Below, one piece after another: positions 30,033 through 39,341 of a stretch of 40,798 nucleotides of DNA. The stretch spans positions 1 through 40,798 of the forward strand of contig CACDTB010000007.1 in NCBI GenBank assembly GCA_902555535.1. Reading direction: 5' to 3'. This stretch comes from an uncultured Pelagibacteraceae bacterium (GTDB lineage: Bacteria; Pseudomonadota; Alphaproteobacteria; Pelagibacterales; Pelagibacteraceae). How positions within the stretch are numbered: the stretch's first letter is position 1; each line of letters begins with the position of its first letter. Made by a program: the position numbers and the translations under genes. Under the pieces are notes generated by a model, which was not told where the DNA came from, made no database searches, and saw only the letters and a list, made by a program, of their open reading frames with translations.

Positions 30033-30261
30033 CTTTTTTATTTTTTTTTTTTTCTAATTTATTTATCTTATTTTCAAGATTTTCGACACGTTTTGACAAT
30101 ACCTCAAACTCATCTTTACTTGTAAGTTTCATCTTAAAAACAAACTCATCTCTTTTAGATTTTAAGATGTTAAATAATTCTGCTGTTAAATCTTTTGAGG
30201 ATACTAGGCCCTGCTCTATTAATTTTGCAAATTTATCAATTATAAATTTAGAATTCTTCAT
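30010..30261 (-). CDS. ubiK: BMFP-domain accessory protein (UbiK-like)
   Basis: A small protein (83 residues from ATG 30261; ATG 30276 would add five) with the BMFP pattern. It has FIIDKFAKLIEQG at the start, a helical middle with LTSKDEFEVL (the family's conserved R/KxEFE), and a coiled coil VENLENKINKLEKK, then a Lys-rich tail. E. coli UbiK is an accessory factor for ubiquinone synthesis that trimerises through this coiled coil. The tail is encoded opposite the last codons of the kinase gene. It is divergent from lgt. Confidence 0.8.
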   Translation of the reverse strand: MKNSKFIIDKFAKLIEQGLVSSKDLTAELFNILKSKRDEFVFKMKLTSKDEFEVLSKRVENLENKINKLEKKKNKKVKRVKKS

Positions 30262-30293
30262 ATTTAAGATATACATTATAAGTATTATTAAAA

Positions 30294-31064
30294 ATGTTCA
30301 TTAATAATTTTGACCCAGTAGCATTGGAAATATTTTCTTTAGAAATCAGATGGTATTCTTTAGCTTATATATTTGGAATTATATTGGGCTGGATACTCGC
30401 TAAAAAAATATTTATCCAAAACATAGAAATTAAAAATAAATTTGATGATTATTTAACTTATTTAATCATCGGCATAATTTTGGGTGGCAGACTTGGTTAT
30501 GTTTTAATTTATAATTTAAGTTTTTACGTTAATAATCCATTAGATATATTTAAAATCTGGCAAGGTGGAATGTCTTTCCATGGAGGTTTAATTGGAGTTA
30601 TTTTTGCAAGTATAATTTTTGCTAGAAAAAATAATCATAACTCATTTTTATATATGGATATTGTGGCTTTGGTTGCTCCAATTGGGCTATTTTTTGGAAG
30701 AATAGCAAACTTTATAAATTCCGAATTATATGGAACAATAACTAATGTCCCCTGGGCAGTAACATTTATTCAGATAGATAATCTTCCTAGACATCCATCA
30801 CAACTATACGAAGCAATGTTAGAAGGTTTATTTTTATTTTTTATATTAATTTATTTTAGAAAAAAATTTACGAACAAACCTGGGGTAATTTCAGGATTGT
30901 TTTTAATATTTTACTCAATCTTCAGATTTTTTGTTGAATTTTTTAGAGTGCCAGATGAGCAGCTCGGTTATATATTATTAGACTTAACGATAGGACAATT
31001 AGTAAGTTTAATATTTATACTATCAGGGGCAATTTTAATTTATTACAAAAATGAAACTCGTTAA
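30294..31064 (+). CDS. lgt: Phosphatidylglycerol-prolipoprotein diacylglyceryl transferase
   Basis: Attaches diacylglycerol to the lipobox Cys of prolipoproteins. The 256-residue inner-membrane protein has about seven hydrophobic segments. Family motifs are WYSLAYIFGI, GGRLGYVL, the essential MSFHGGLIGV with its His, the Lgt signature GRIANFINSELYG, and RHPSQLYEA. Its 3' end overlaps the next gene by 14 nt. Confidence 0.97.
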   Translation: MFINNFDPVALEIFSLEIRWYSLAYIFGIILGWILAKKIFIQNIEIKNKFDDYLTYLIIGIILGGRLGYVLIYNLSFYVNNPLDIFKIWQGGMSFHGGLIGVIFASIIFARKNNHNSFLYMDIVALVAPIGLFFGRIANFINSELYGTITNVPWAVTFIQIDNLPRHPSQLYEAMLEGLFLFFILIYFRKKFTNKPGVISGLFLIFYSIFRFFVEFFRVPDEQLGYILLDLTIGQLVSLIFILSGAILIYYKNETR

Positions 31065-32103
31065 AACAAACAATTTACCATTAGATCAATTTATAAATTT
31101 AGCTCTTTACGATAAGGATAGAGGTTATTACATGAAAAAGAATCCTTTTGGTGAGGAAGGAGACTTTGTCACTGCTCCTAATATTACTAGATTATTTTCT
31201 GAAATAATTGCAATTTGGACAATTACCTTTTGGAAAAGTATAGGTTCTCCAAAAAAATTTAATTTACTAGAACTAGGAGCTGGCAATGGTGAAATGATTA
31301 AAGTGATAGATGAAACTCTTGTGAATTTTCCTGAATGTTACAATGCCTGTAATTTTGTAATTCATGAAAAAAGTGATTTTTTAATAAATGAACAAAAAAA
31401 AAATTTACATTCTGAAAAATTTTCATGGTTAAAAAATATAGAAAAAATAAATACAAACCCTACAATTTTTTTAGCTAATGAATTTTTTGATGCCATACCA
31501 ATCAAACAATTTTTTAAAAAAAAAGATGGTTGGTTTGAAAGATTTGTAAATTTAAATGATCCAAAAAAGGCTAAGTTTAAAGATGAAAAAATTAATATAG
31601 AAAAAATTGAAAAACATCTAAACTTTGAAATATCAAAAAATCAAAACATTATTGAATATTCACCAGACACATTTAAATATTTAAGAATAATTTGTGATTT
31701 AATACAAAAAAATAATGGAGGAATGTTAATCATTGATTATGGTTATGCAGACAGTAAAATGTATGAAACCCTTCAAGCAGTAAATAATCACAAATATTCA
31801 AACGTTTTAGAAAATATTGGAGATTCTGACATTACTTATAATATAAACTTTCATTCTTTTGAAAAATTTATAAATCAATTTAAAGAAATTAATTCAATTT
31901 TTACAAACCAAAAAAAATTTTTAACCAGTATGGGTATTCTCCAGAGAGCAGAAATAATTAGCAAAAATATAGCTTTTTCTAAAAAAGCAGATTTATTTTA
32001 TAGAGTTAGACGTTTGATAGATGAAAAGCAAATGGGTGAATTATTCAAAGTCATGCTCATAAAAAATAAGAAAAATAATTTTAGATTAGGTTTTGAAAAT
32101 TGA
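31051..32103 (+). CDS. SAM-dependent methyltransferase, NDUFAF7/MidA family
   Basis: A 350-residue methyltransferase of the family whose mitochondrial member NDUFAF7 dimethylates an arginine in complex I subunit NDUFS2. Marks are YYMKKNPFGEEGDFVTAPNIT (with the family's G..GDF.T.P), LLELGAGNGEMI for SAM binding, FLANEFFDAIPIKQF and MLIIDYGYAD. The bacterial target is not shown. The gene sits between lgt and the laccase-domain gene, a usual order in alphaproteobacteria. Its stop overlaps the TTG start of the next gene. Confidence 0.9.
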   Translation: MKLVKTNNLPLDQFINLALYDKDRGYYMKKNPFGEEGDFVTAPNITRLFSEIIAIWTITFWKSIGSPKKFNLLELGAGNGEMIKVIDETLVNFPECYNACNFVIHEKSDFLINEQKKNLHSEKFSWLKNIEKINTNPTIFLANEFFDAIPIKQFFKKKDGWFERFVNLNDPKKAKFKDEKINIEKIEKHLNFEISKNQNIIEYSPDTFKYLRIICDLIQKNNGGMLIIDYGYADSKMYETLQAVNNHKYSNVLENIGDSDITYNINFHSFEKFINQFKEINSIFTNQKKFLTSMGILQRAEIISKNIAFSKKADLFYRVRRLIDEKQMGELFKVMLIKNKKNNFRLGFEN

Positions 32104-32858
32104 TAAAATCAAAAAAACTATCAAAAATTAAAACTGTAAAGCATGGTTTTTTTAATAAGACTGGTGGAAAATCAAAAAAAATTTATAAAAGTTTAAACTG
32201 CGGTCCTGGCTCTAAAGATAATCCATCAGACGTTAAAAAAAATTTACAAATAGTTAAAAAGAAAATTAAAAGTACGTCAAAAAATATTTTTTTACTCCAT
32301 CAAATACATAGTAATAAGTTCGTTTTTATTAATAAAAAAATGAAATTTAAATCCAAACCCAAAGCCGATGCAGTAATTACAAATCAAAAAAATATACCTA
32401 TTGGTGTTTTAACTGCTGACTGTGTGCCCATTTTAATCTGTGACGAACGAAAAAATTTAATTGCAGCAATTCATGCTGGCTGGAAAGGCGCATACAAAGA
32501 TGTAATTAGCAAGGTAATCCAATTTATGATCAAAAAAGGATCTAATCCTAGAAATATTATTGCAGCTATTGGACCTGCTATCTCAGCTAAAAATTATGAA
32601 GTTAGAGAAGATTTTAAAAGAAAATTTATTAAAAAGGATAAAAAAAATAATAAATTTTTTAAAGTTAAGTATAAAAAGCTTTATTTTGATTTACCCAAAT
32701 ATGTAAAATCATGTCTTTTAAAGAACAAAATAAAAAATATTGAGTCTATAAATATTGATACATTTGATATTAATAATAATTTTTTTAGCGCAAGAAGAGC
32801 GTTAAGACTAAATCATGATGATTATGGTAGAAATATTTCAATAATTATGCTTAATTAG
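32100..32858 (+). CDS. pgeF: Laccase-domain purine nucleoside phosphorylase / PgeF (YfiH family)
   Basis: A 252-residue YfiH/PgeF-family protein. Members are reported to act as purine nucleoside phosphorylases/adenosine deaminases or to fix misincorporated residues in peptidoglycan precursors. Visible motifs: [21 protein letters not shown] with a metal His, [12 protein letters not shown] with the metal Cys, [14 protein letters not shown] with another metal His, and a C-terminal [18 protein letters not shown]. The start is TTG at 32100, overlapping the previous TGA (TTGA). prs follows 8 nt after its stop. Confidence 0.9.
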   Translation: MIKSKKLSKIKTVKHGFFNKTGGKSKKIYKSLNCGPGSKDNPSDVKKNLQIVKKKIKSTSKNIFLLHQIHSNKFVFINKKMKFKSKPKADAVITNQKNIPIGVLTADCVPILICDERKNLIAAIHAGWKGAYKDVISKVIQFMIKKGSNPRNIIAAIGPAISAKNYEVREDFKRKFIKKDKKNNKFFKVKYKKLYFDLPKYVKSCLLKNKIKNIESINIDTFDINNNFFSARRALRLNHDDYGRNISIIMLN

Positions 32859-32866
32859 GCTTTTTA

Positions 32867-33799
32867 ATGAAATTATTATCCGGAAATAGTAACAAACCAT
32901 TAAGCAAGAATATTGCTAAATATCTAAAATCTAAATTAGTTAACTCTAGTATTAAAAAATTTTCTGATGGGGAAATATATGTTGAAATTAATGAAAATAT
33001 AAGAGGTAATAGTATTTTTTTAATTCAATCTATTTCATCACCTGCAAATGATAATTTAATGGAACTTCTCTTATGTATTGATGCGCTCAAAAGATCATCT
33101 GCAAAAAATATAACTGCTGTGATTCCATACTTTGGTTATGCAAGACAAGATAGAAAAGTTGCACCAAGAACTTCTATTTCAGCAAAATTGGTCTCGAATC
33201 TAATCACTAAGGCAGGAGCAGATAGAGTTGTAACTGTTGACTTACATGCGGGTCAAATTCAGGGATTTTTTGATATTCCAGTAGATAACTTATTTTCAAC
33301 ACCCATTTTTGCAAGACATGCCAAAAAAAAGATAAAAAGTAAAAACTTGATTTGTGTTGCTCCAGATGTTGGTGGCACTGAAAGAGCTAGAGCGCTTGGA
33401 AAAATGTTAAATGTTGGACTGGCAATTGTAGATAAAAGAAGACCAAAACCTGGTCAATCTCAAGTAATGAATATTGTTGGAGATGTTAAAGGAAAAACTT
33501 GTATTATTGTTGATGATATAATTGATTCAGGTGGAACAATAGTAAACGCTGCTAAAGCTCTTAAAGATAGAGGTGCAAAAGATGTTTATGTTTACATAAC
33601 CCATGGTGTACTTAGTGGAGAAGCAGTTAAAAAAATTAAAAATTCAGTAATTAAAAATTTAGTAATTACTGATACAATCGATAACATGAATAGAGTTAAA
33701 GGCACTAAAAACATTGAGGTTCTGTCAATTTCGAGCCTTATGGGTGAAGCAATTAAAAGAATATCCAATTCCACCTCAGTATCAGATTTATTCAAATAA
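32867..33799 (+). CDS. prs: Ribose-phosphate pyrophosphokinase
   Basis: Makes PRPP, the precursor for nucleotides, His, Trp and NAD. The 310-residue protein has [16 protein letters not shown] at the start, [21 protein letters not shown] with the ATP loop, [21 protein letters not shown] with the metal-binding histidine, and the PRPP loop [15 protein letters not shown]. Length matches class I enzymes (about 315). rplY follows 45 nt later, a common alphaproteobacterial order prs-rplY-pth-ychF. Confidence 0.98.
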   Translation: MKLLSGNSNKPLSKNIAKYLKSKLVNSSIKKFSDGEIYVEINENIRGNSIFLIQSISSPANDNLMELLLCIDALKRSSAKNITAVIPYFGYARQDRKVAPRTSISAKLVSNLITKAGADRVVTVDLHAGQIQGFFDIPVDNLFSTPIFARHAKKKIKSKNLICVAPDVGGTERARALGKMLNVGLAIVDKRRPKPGQSQVMNIVGDVKGKTCIIVDDIIDSGGTIVNAAKALKDRGAKDVYVYITHGVLSGEAVKKIKNSVIKNLVITDTIDNMNRVKGTKNIEVLSISSLMGEAIKRISNSTSVSDLFK

Positions 33800-33803
33800 A
33801 TAC

Positions 33804-33844
33804 CTTGAGTTATTAAGGAACTTAAGCTAAAAACCCTTGTTTTT
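33804..33844 (+). promoter_or_regulatory. Two small hairpins in the prs-rplY gap
   Basis: CTTGAGTT (33804-33811) pairs with AACTTAAG (33819-33826) around a 7-nt loop, 8 pairs with one G-T. AAAAAC (33829-33834) pairs with GTTTTT (33839-33844) around CCTT and abuts the rplY ATG. Together they fill nearly the entire gap. They could tune translation of ribosomal protein L25 or attenuate read-through; the second is weak. Confidence 0.35.
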
Positions 33845-34561
33845 ATGAATTCATTAGAAGCTAATATCAGAAACACTAAAACTAAAGGTGAGCTAAATTC
33901 ACTTAAGAGCAATGGTAATGTGCCCGCTATCATATATGGTGGAGAAGCACAAAATGAAAAAATTTCAATATCTAAAAAAATACTTAAATCTCTAATTGAA
34001 AATGAAAACTTTTTATCAAGTATTATAAGTTTAAATGTTGATGGCAAGCCTCAAAAAGTTCTTCCAAGAGAAATTAAATATGACATTATTTCAGATGAAC
34101 CAATTCATGTAGATTTTCTAAGGATTGTTGCAGGAATAAAAGTAAGAATTGAAGTTCCTGTTAAATTTTTAAATCATGAGAAATCTCCTGGATTAAAAAG
34201 AGGTGGAGTATTAAACATCGTAAGAAGAAAAGTTGAACTAAAATGTCCAAGCGAAAAGATTCCTGAAAATCTTGTAATAGATCTTGATGGCGTTGATATT
34301 GGAGAGAGTTTTAAAATTTCTTCTATAAATCTTGATAGTGAAGTAACTCCTACAATTCAGGGAAGAGATTTTGTAATTGCAACACTAGCAGCTCCAACTG
34401 TGATGAAAGAGCCTGAAAAACCTGCAGAGGCTGAAGGAGCTGAAGGTGAAGAAGGTGCTGAAGGAGCAGAAGCTGCGGCGGTAGAAGGTGGAGAAAAACC
34501 ATCAGCCGATGGTGATAAAAAAGAAGGTGAAGATAAAAAGCCTACTGAAGAAAAAAAATAA
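33845..34561 (+). CDS. rplY: 50S ribosomal protein bL25 (CTC/TL5 form)
   Basis: Binds 5S rRNA in the large subunit. The 238-residue long form has the L25 domain at about 5-95 (GNVPAIIYGG, PREIKYDIISDEPIHVDFLRI), a second beta domain at about 100-187, and a low-complexity tail from about 188. That tail is rich in Glu, Ala and Gly with repeated EGAEG units and a final Asp/Glu/Lys patch. The tail is probably disordered. E. coli has only the short L25 (94). Confidence 0.95.
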   Translation: MNSLEANIRNTKTKGELNSLKSNGNVPAIIYGGEAQNEKISISKKILKSLIENENFLSSIISLNVDGKPQKVLPREIKYDIISDEPIHVDFLRIVAGIKVRIEVPVKFLNHEKSPGLKRGGVLNIVRRKVELKCPSEKIPENLVIDLDGVDIGESFKISSINLDSEVTPTIQGRDFVIATLAAPTVMKEPEKPAEAEGAEGEEGAEGAEAAAVEGGEKPSADGDKKEGEDKKPTEEKK

Positions 34562-34602
34562 GCTAATTAATTTTGAATTTTACTCTCCAATACTAATATT
34601 TT

Positions 34603-35163
34603 ATGCTTTTACTTGTAGGATTAGGTAATCCAACCCCAGATAGTGAAAACAACAGGCATAATATTGGTTTCAAAATTATAGATGCTATAAATAAAAAGTT
34701 TGGATTTTTAAAACAAAAACCAAAATTCAAAGGACTACTCACAACTGGAAATGTTGGGGACCAAAAAATTTACGCTATAAAACCTTTAACCTTTATGAAT
34801 AATTCTGGTATTTGTATTAGAGAATTAATTGAATATTTCAAAATAGACTCTGAAGATGTGATCGTTTTTCATGATGACTTAGATGTTGAGTTTGGTAAAA
34901 TAAAAGCTAAATTTGGTGGATCTAGTGCAGGGCATAACGGAATTGCATCAATAGATAAATTTATTGGAAAAGATTATTCAAGAGTAAGAATAGGAATTGG
35001 AAAACCTAAAGATAATTTGGAAGTAAGCGATTTTGTTCTTCAAAATTTTGATGATGATGAAATGCTTGGATTAGAAAAAATTACAAATAACATTACAGAT
35101 TCAATTTCAATGCTTATCGATAAAAAATTAGATTTATTTTCAAGTACTGTGAATAATAAATAA
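34603..35163 (+). CDS. pth: Peptidyl-tRNA hydrolase
   Basis: Releases tRNA from prematurely dropped peptidyl-tRNA. The 186-residue protein has the signature VGLGNPTPDSENNRHNIGF with the catalytic His, KPLTFMNNSG, FHDDLDVEFGKIKAKFGGSSAGHNG with a key Asp, and the RVRIGIGKP block. Length is typical (about 190). Its TAA shares one base with the ychF ATG (TAATG). Confidence 0.97.
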   Translation: MLLLVGLGNPTPDSENNRHNIGFKIIDAINKKFGFLKQKPKFKGLLTTGNVGDQKIYAIKPLTFMNNSGICIRELIEYFKIDSEDVIVFHDDLDVEFGKIKAKFGGSSAGHNGIASIDKFIGKDYSRVRIGIGKPKDNLEVSDFVLQNFDDDEMLGLEKITNNITDSISMLIDKKLDLFSSTVNNK

Positions 35164-36236
35164 TGAGTTTTAAATGTGGAATAGTTGGTTTACCAAATGT
35201 GGGTAAATCTACACTATTTAACGCTCTCACAAACTCTAGTAAAGCTCAAGCAGCAAATTTTCCTTTCTGCACTATAGATCCCAATATAGGAATAGTTCCA
35301 GTTCCAGATGAAAGGTTAAGTAAGTTATCTAAAGTTTCAAAGTCAAAAAAAACAATCAATACGACTATTTCATTTGTAGATATTGCTGGTCTTGTAAAAG
35401 GTGCATCTAAAGGTGAAGGGCTAGGAAATAAATTTTTATCCCACATAAGAGAAGTTGATGCAGTCATTCATATGATTAGATGCTTCGACTCAGACGATAT
35501 TCAAAATGTTAATCCTGATGTTGATCCAATCAGAGATCTTGAAATCATTGAAACCGAGATGATGCTAGCTGACCTAGAATCTATTCAAAAAAGACTTGAG
35601 AAAAATAATAAGAAAAATATAGACGAAGATCAGCTTAAAATTTTAGAGATTGCATTAGACTGCATTAATAATGACAAAGAAATATCAATATTAAAATCTA
35701 AATTTGATACAAAACAACTTAATCAAAGTGGCCTTTTATCAATAAAACCAAAGATTTTTGTTTGTAATGTAGATGAACAAAGTGTGCAAGATGGAAACAA
35801 TTATACTAAAAACTTCATCGATAAATTTGGAAAAGATGACACTCTGATTGTTTCTGCAGACATAGAAAACCAAATAAATGAATTGGTAGAAAATGAAAAA
35901 AAAAATTATATGGATATGATTGGTTTAAAAGATACAGGTCTAAGTATGTTAATTCAAAAGGGCTATAAAATATTAGAACTTGATACTTTTTTTACGTCTG
36001 GACCTGAAGAAACACGAGCTTGGACTATCCAAAAAAATTGTACTGCGCCCAAAGCTGCAGGAGAAATTCATACTGATTTTGAAAAAGGTTTTATTAGAGC
36101 TGAAACTATATCTTATAAAGATTTCATTGCTAATGATGGGTGGGTAAATTCTAAAGCTAACGGAAAAATGAGATTAGAGGGTAAAGACTATATTGTGAAA
36201 GATGGAGACGTATTAAACTTCAGATTCAATACGTGA
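35163..36236 (+). CDS. ychF: Redox/ribosome-associated ATPase YchF (OLA1 family)
   Basis: A P-loop ATPase of the Obg superfamily that binds ribosomes. In 357 residues, Walker A GLPNVGKSTLFNAL is at about 9-22, FVDIAGLVKGASKGEGLGNKFL is the switch II/G3 region, a coiled-coil insert lies at about 130-195, and a C-terminal TGS domain begins near 275 (FFTSGPEETRAWTI). Base choice follows family practice of ATP rather than GTP use. Its last 24 nt overlap the end of petC on the other strand. Confidence 0.97.
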   Translation: MSFKCGIVGLPNVGKSTLFNALTNSSKAQAANFPFCTIDPNIGIVPVPDERLSKLSKVSKSKKTINTTISFVDIAGLVKGASKGEGLGNKFLSHIREVDAVIHMIRCFDSDDIQNVNPDVDPIRDLEIIETEMMLADLESIQKRLEKNNKKNIDEDQLKILEIALDCINNDKEISILKSKFDTKQLNQSGLLSIKPKIFVCNVDEQSVQDGNNYTKNFIDKFGKDDTLIVSADIENQINELVENEKKNYMDMIGLKDTGLSMLIQKGYKILELDTFFTSGPEETRAWTIQKNCTAPKAAGEIHTDFEKGFIRAETISYKDFIANDGWVNSKANGKMRLEGKDYIVKDGDVLNFRFNT

Positions 36237-36992
36237 CCAGATTTTTTTCATACTAAAGTAAACTAAAACTGTGAGAATAATCAAGTAGACAATTGCTTTA
36301 AATCCCATTTGATGTCGAGCCTCTAAATGGGGTTCAGCAGACCACATTAAAAAGGTCGTTACATCTTTTGACATTTGTTCTACTGATGCATTTGTTCCAT
36401 CACCATACTCTACTAATCCATCTGATAATGGAGCAGCCATTCTAATTTTATTACCATACATATATTTATTGTAATAAACTCCATCATCTAAAGATACATT
36501 GCTAGGAGCTTCTTCATATCCCTGCAATAAGGAATAGATATAGTCAACACCACCACCTCTTGCTTTTACCAAAACAGACATGTCAGGTGGATATGCACCA
36601 CCATTTGCTGCTTGAGCAGCTTTTACATTATCATACGGCATTACAAATTTATCAGATAATTTACCTGGCCTTGTAAACATTTCACCATCAGAGTTTGGGC
36701 CATCAATTACTTCGAATGAGGCTGCTATAGCTTTAGCTTGAGCTTCAGAAAATTCTGGCCCACCTTGTTCTGCTAAATTTCTATAACTTAAATACTTCAT
36801 AGAGTGACATGAAGCACATACCTCGGTATAAACTTGATAACCTCTTTGAAGAGAAGCCCTATCAAATTTTCCAAATAAACCCTTAAAACTCCAGTCAGTT
36901 TTTAGATATTCTACTTTTTCAGCAGCAAAACAATATGAATTTGAAGCAATAATTACAATTATTATAGAAAATAATTTAAATAAATTTTTCAC
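36213..36992 (-). CDS. petC: Cytochrome c1 of the bc1 complex
   Basis: The heme-c subunit that passes electrons from the Rieske protein to cytochrome c. In 259 residues, a cleavable signal peptide ends near SYCFAA (about 23). The heme site is C59-A-S-C62-H63. The axial Met is likely in KIRMAAPLSD, and a single C-terminal membrane anchor (about 230-250) carries a basic end. It is the last gene of petA-petB-petC, 1 nt after petB, and its end overlaps ychF by 24 nt. Confidence 0.97.
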   Translation of the reverse strand: MKNLFKLFSIIIVIIASNSYCFAAEKVEYLKTDWSFKGLFGKFDRASLQRGYQVYTEVCASCHSMKYLSYRNLAEQGGPEFSEAQAKAIAASFEVIDGPNSDGEMFTRPGKLSDKFVMPYDNVKAAQAANGGAYPPDMSVLVKARGGGVDYIYSLLQGYEEAPSNVSLDDGVYYNKYMYGNKIRMAAPLSDGLVEYGDGTNASVEQMSKDVTTFLMWSAEPHLEARHQMGFKAIVYLIILTVLVYFSMKKIWSRIESEV

Positions 36993-36993
36993 C

Positions 36994-38256
36994 TTATTCT
37001 ATTTTGCTTTCTTTATTTCTGGCGGCAGCTAAATTTGGGGAACCGCCAAGAACAGGTTCAGTAATACTGAGAGGCACTGGTAATGTTTTTTCTTTAAACC
37101 CTAAAACAGGAAGAATAACTAAAAAATGTAAAAAGTAATACGCCGTAGCAACTCTTGCTATTAACAAGTAAAGTCCTTCGGCTGGCATTGCCCCCACATA
37201 ACCAAGTATCAAAACATCAGCAACTAGTATCCAGTAAAACTGTTTATATAAAGGTCTAAATACTGCTGATCTTATTTTTGAGGTATCTAGCCAAGGTAAA
37301 ACTGCTAAGATTAATATTGCAGATAACATGGCCACAACTCCAAGCAATTTATCAGGAACTGATCTTAATATTGCATAGAAAGGTAGTAGATACCATTCAG
37401 GAACAATGTGTGCTGGTGTTACCATCGGGTTCGCCTCTATATAATTGTCTGCATGTCCTAAAATATTTGGTGCATAAAATACAAAGAAAGCAAACACGAT
37501 CATGAACATTAATAAAGCAAAACCATCTTTAATAACAATATAAGGATGGAATGGAACTGTATCCTTTGAAGGTTTTTTAATATCTATTCCAACTGGATTA
37601 TTGTTACCAGGAACATGTAAAGCCCATATATGTAAAACAACTAATCCTAAAATTAGAAATGGAATTAAATAATGCAAAGTAAAAAATCTAGTTAGCGTAG
37701 GATTATCAACTGAATATCCACCCCATAACCAAGTAACTATTCCCTCTCCTACAAGAGGAATAGCACTAAATAAATTTGTAATAACTGTTGCTCCCCAAAA
37801 ACTCATTTGACCCCATGGCAATACATAGCCCATAAAGGCTGCAGCCATCATTAATAAGTAAATAATTATTCCTAAAATCCATATTATTTCTCTTGGAGAT
37901 TTATAAGAGCCGTAAAACAAAGATCTAAATATATGAATATAAACAGCTAAAAAAAACATTGATGCACCATTTGCATGAATGTACCTAATCAGCCAACCAT
38001 AGTTAACATCACGCATGATGTGCTCAACACTTTCAAAAGCCATATCAGCATGAGCAATATAATGCATTGCAAGTGTTAGTCCTGTAACAATTTGAGTAAT
38101 TAGACAAAAAGTTAATATTCCACCAAAAGTCCACCAATAATTTAAATTTTTTGGAGTTGGATAATCTGTTAAATGGTTTGCAAGAGTTAATAATGGAAGT
38201 CGATCATTAAACCACTGTCCTACTTTTGATTTTGGTCTGTAATCGTGATCACTCAT
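36994..38256 (-). CDS. petB: Cytochrome b of the bc1 complex
   Basis: The membrane core of ubiquinol-cytochrome c reductase, with both quinone sites. The 420-residue protein has the eight-helix layout, heme-ligand histidines in the second and fourth helices (for example [18 protein letters not shown] and [21 protein letters not shown]), the Qo-site [14 protein letters not shown] (PEWY) and [16 protein letters not shown]. It is in an operon with petA (8-nt gap) and petC (1-nt gap). Confidence 0.98.
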   Translation of the reverse strand: MSDHDYRPKSKVGQWFNDRLPLLTLANHLTDYPTPKNLNYWWTFGGILTFCLITQIVTGLTLAMHYIAHADMAFESVEHIMRDVNYGWLIRYIHANGASMFFLAVYIHIFRSLFYGSYKSPREIIWILGIIIYLLMMAAAFMGYVLPWGQMSFWGATVITNLFSAIPLVGEGIVTWLWGGYSVDNPTLTRFFTLHYLIPFLILGLVVLHIWALHVPGNNNPVGIDIKKPSKDTVPFHPYIVIKDGFALLMFMIVFAFFVFYAPNILGHADNYIEANPMVTPAHIVPEWYLLPFYAILRSVPDKLLGVVAMLSAILILAVLPWLDTSKIRSAVFRPLYKQFYWILVADVLILGYVGAMPAEGLYLLIARVATAYYFLHFLVILPVLGFKEKTLPVPLSITEPVLGGSPNLAAARNKESKIE

Positions 38257-38264
38257 TTGCTTCT

Positions 38265-38774
38265 TTATCCAATTTTAATTGTATTCGCATTAACAAATTC
38301 ATATTTAGGAACTTCCATGTTCCAAGGTGCTGGTCCTTTTCTAATTCTTCCTGAAGTATCATAATGAGATCCGTGACATGGACAGAACCAACCATTGTAG
38401 TCTCCTTTATCATTTAAAGGTACACATCCTAAATGTGTACAAACACCCAACATAACTAGCCACTCGGGATTTTTTGCTCTATCTTCATCTTTTTCTGGAT
38501 GAATTAATTCCTCCATCTTTACTGACCTAGCTTCATCAATCTCTTTTTGAGTTCTTCTTCTAATAAAAACTGGCTTACCTCTCCACAAAACAGTTAAAGT
38601 ATTTCCGGGTGTTAATGAACTCACATCTACCTCTGTACTAGCTAATGCCTTAACAGAAGCATCCGGATTCATTTGATCTATCATTGGCCATACTACTGCA
38701 GCAGCACCAACAGCTCCTACAGCTGTAGTAGCTGTAAATAAAAAATCTCTTCTTTTTGTTTTTTTTTCAGACAC
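38265..38774 (-). CDS. petA: Rieske iron-sulfur subunit of the bc1 complex
   Basis: Carries the 2Fe-2S cluster that takes the first electron from ubiquinol. In 169 residues, a twin-arginine leader ([15 protein letters not shown]) doubles as the membrane anchor. The cluster ligands are in CTHLGC and CPCHGSHYD, which include the two Cys/His pairs and the bridging disulfide. It is the first gene of petABC. It is divergent from trmL with a 92-nt A+T-rich gap in which I see no clear promoter. Confidence 0.98.
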   Translation of the reverse strand: MSEKKTKRRDFLFTATTAVGAVGAAAVVWPMIDQMNPDASVKALASTEVDVSSLTPGNTLTVLWRGKPVFIRRRTQKEIDEARSVKMEELIHPEKDEDRAKNPEWLVMLGVCTHLGCVPLNDKGDYNGWFCPCHGSHYDTSGRIRKGPAPWNMEVPKYEFVNANTIKIG

Positions 38775-38866
38775 TATAAGTAGCTTTTATTATTATCTCT
38801 TTTTGATTTAAAATAGTTAATATACGAATTCATATAATATAAAATAATTATTTTACTACTGAAAGA

Positions 38867-39340
38867 ATGACACATAATTCAACAATTTTAGGACCCAAAA
38901 TAGCTTTGTATGAACCCGATATACCTCAGAATACTGCTGCAATCATTAGAACCTGTGCTTGTTTGGGTGCTAAATTAGAAATAATTGAACCATGTGGCTT
39001 TCTATTATCAGACAAACGTTTTAAAAGAGTGGTTATGGACTATATGGACTATAGTCAAATAGAGTTTTATCAAAGTTCGGAAAAATTTTTTAAAGCAAAG
39101 AAAAAACAGAGAATTGTATTGATGACAACTAAGGGTTCAATAAATTATACTAAATTTAAATTTAAGCCTGATGATACTATTTTGTTTGGAAGAGAAAGTG
39201 CTGGGGTACCCGAAAAGGTTCATAAAATTATTAAAAATCGTTTAAAAATACCAATGAATAACCAAGTAAGATCTCTTAATATTGCATCGTCTGTTGCCAT
39301 TGTTTTGGCAGAAAGTTTGCGTCAAATAGAATTAATATAA
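38867..39340 (+). CDS. trmL: tRNA (cytidine/uridine-2'-O-)-methyltransferase TrmL
   Basis: A SPOUT methyltransferase that 2'-O-methylates position 34 of certain leucine tRNAs. The 157-residue protein has the three SPOUT motifs: PDIPQNTAAIIRTCACLG, ILFGRESAGVPEKVH and IPMNNQVRSLNIASSVAIVLAE, the last forming the SAM-binding trefoil knot. Length matches E. coli TrmL (157). hemF starts 1 nt after its stop. Confidence 0.95.
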   Translation: MTHNSTILGPKIALYEPDIPQNTAAIIRTCACLGAKLEIIEPCGFLLSDKRFKRVVMDYMDYSQIEFYQSSEKFFKAKKKQRIVLMTTKGSINYTKFKFKPDDTILFGRESAGVPEKVHKIIKNRLKIPMNNQVRSLNIASSVAIVLAESLRQIELI

Positions 39341-39341
39341 A

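Noticed and set aside
33592..34047. Minus-strand open frame of 151 codons across the prs-rplY junction
   Set aside because: It lies opposite two well-supported genes and shows no domain; shadow of A+T-rich coding sequence.
38775..38866. Strong promoter in the petA-trmL gap (TATAAT at about 38840)
   Set aside because: The -10-like sequence has no acceptable -35 at 16-18 nt, and the entire gap is A/T-rich; not called.
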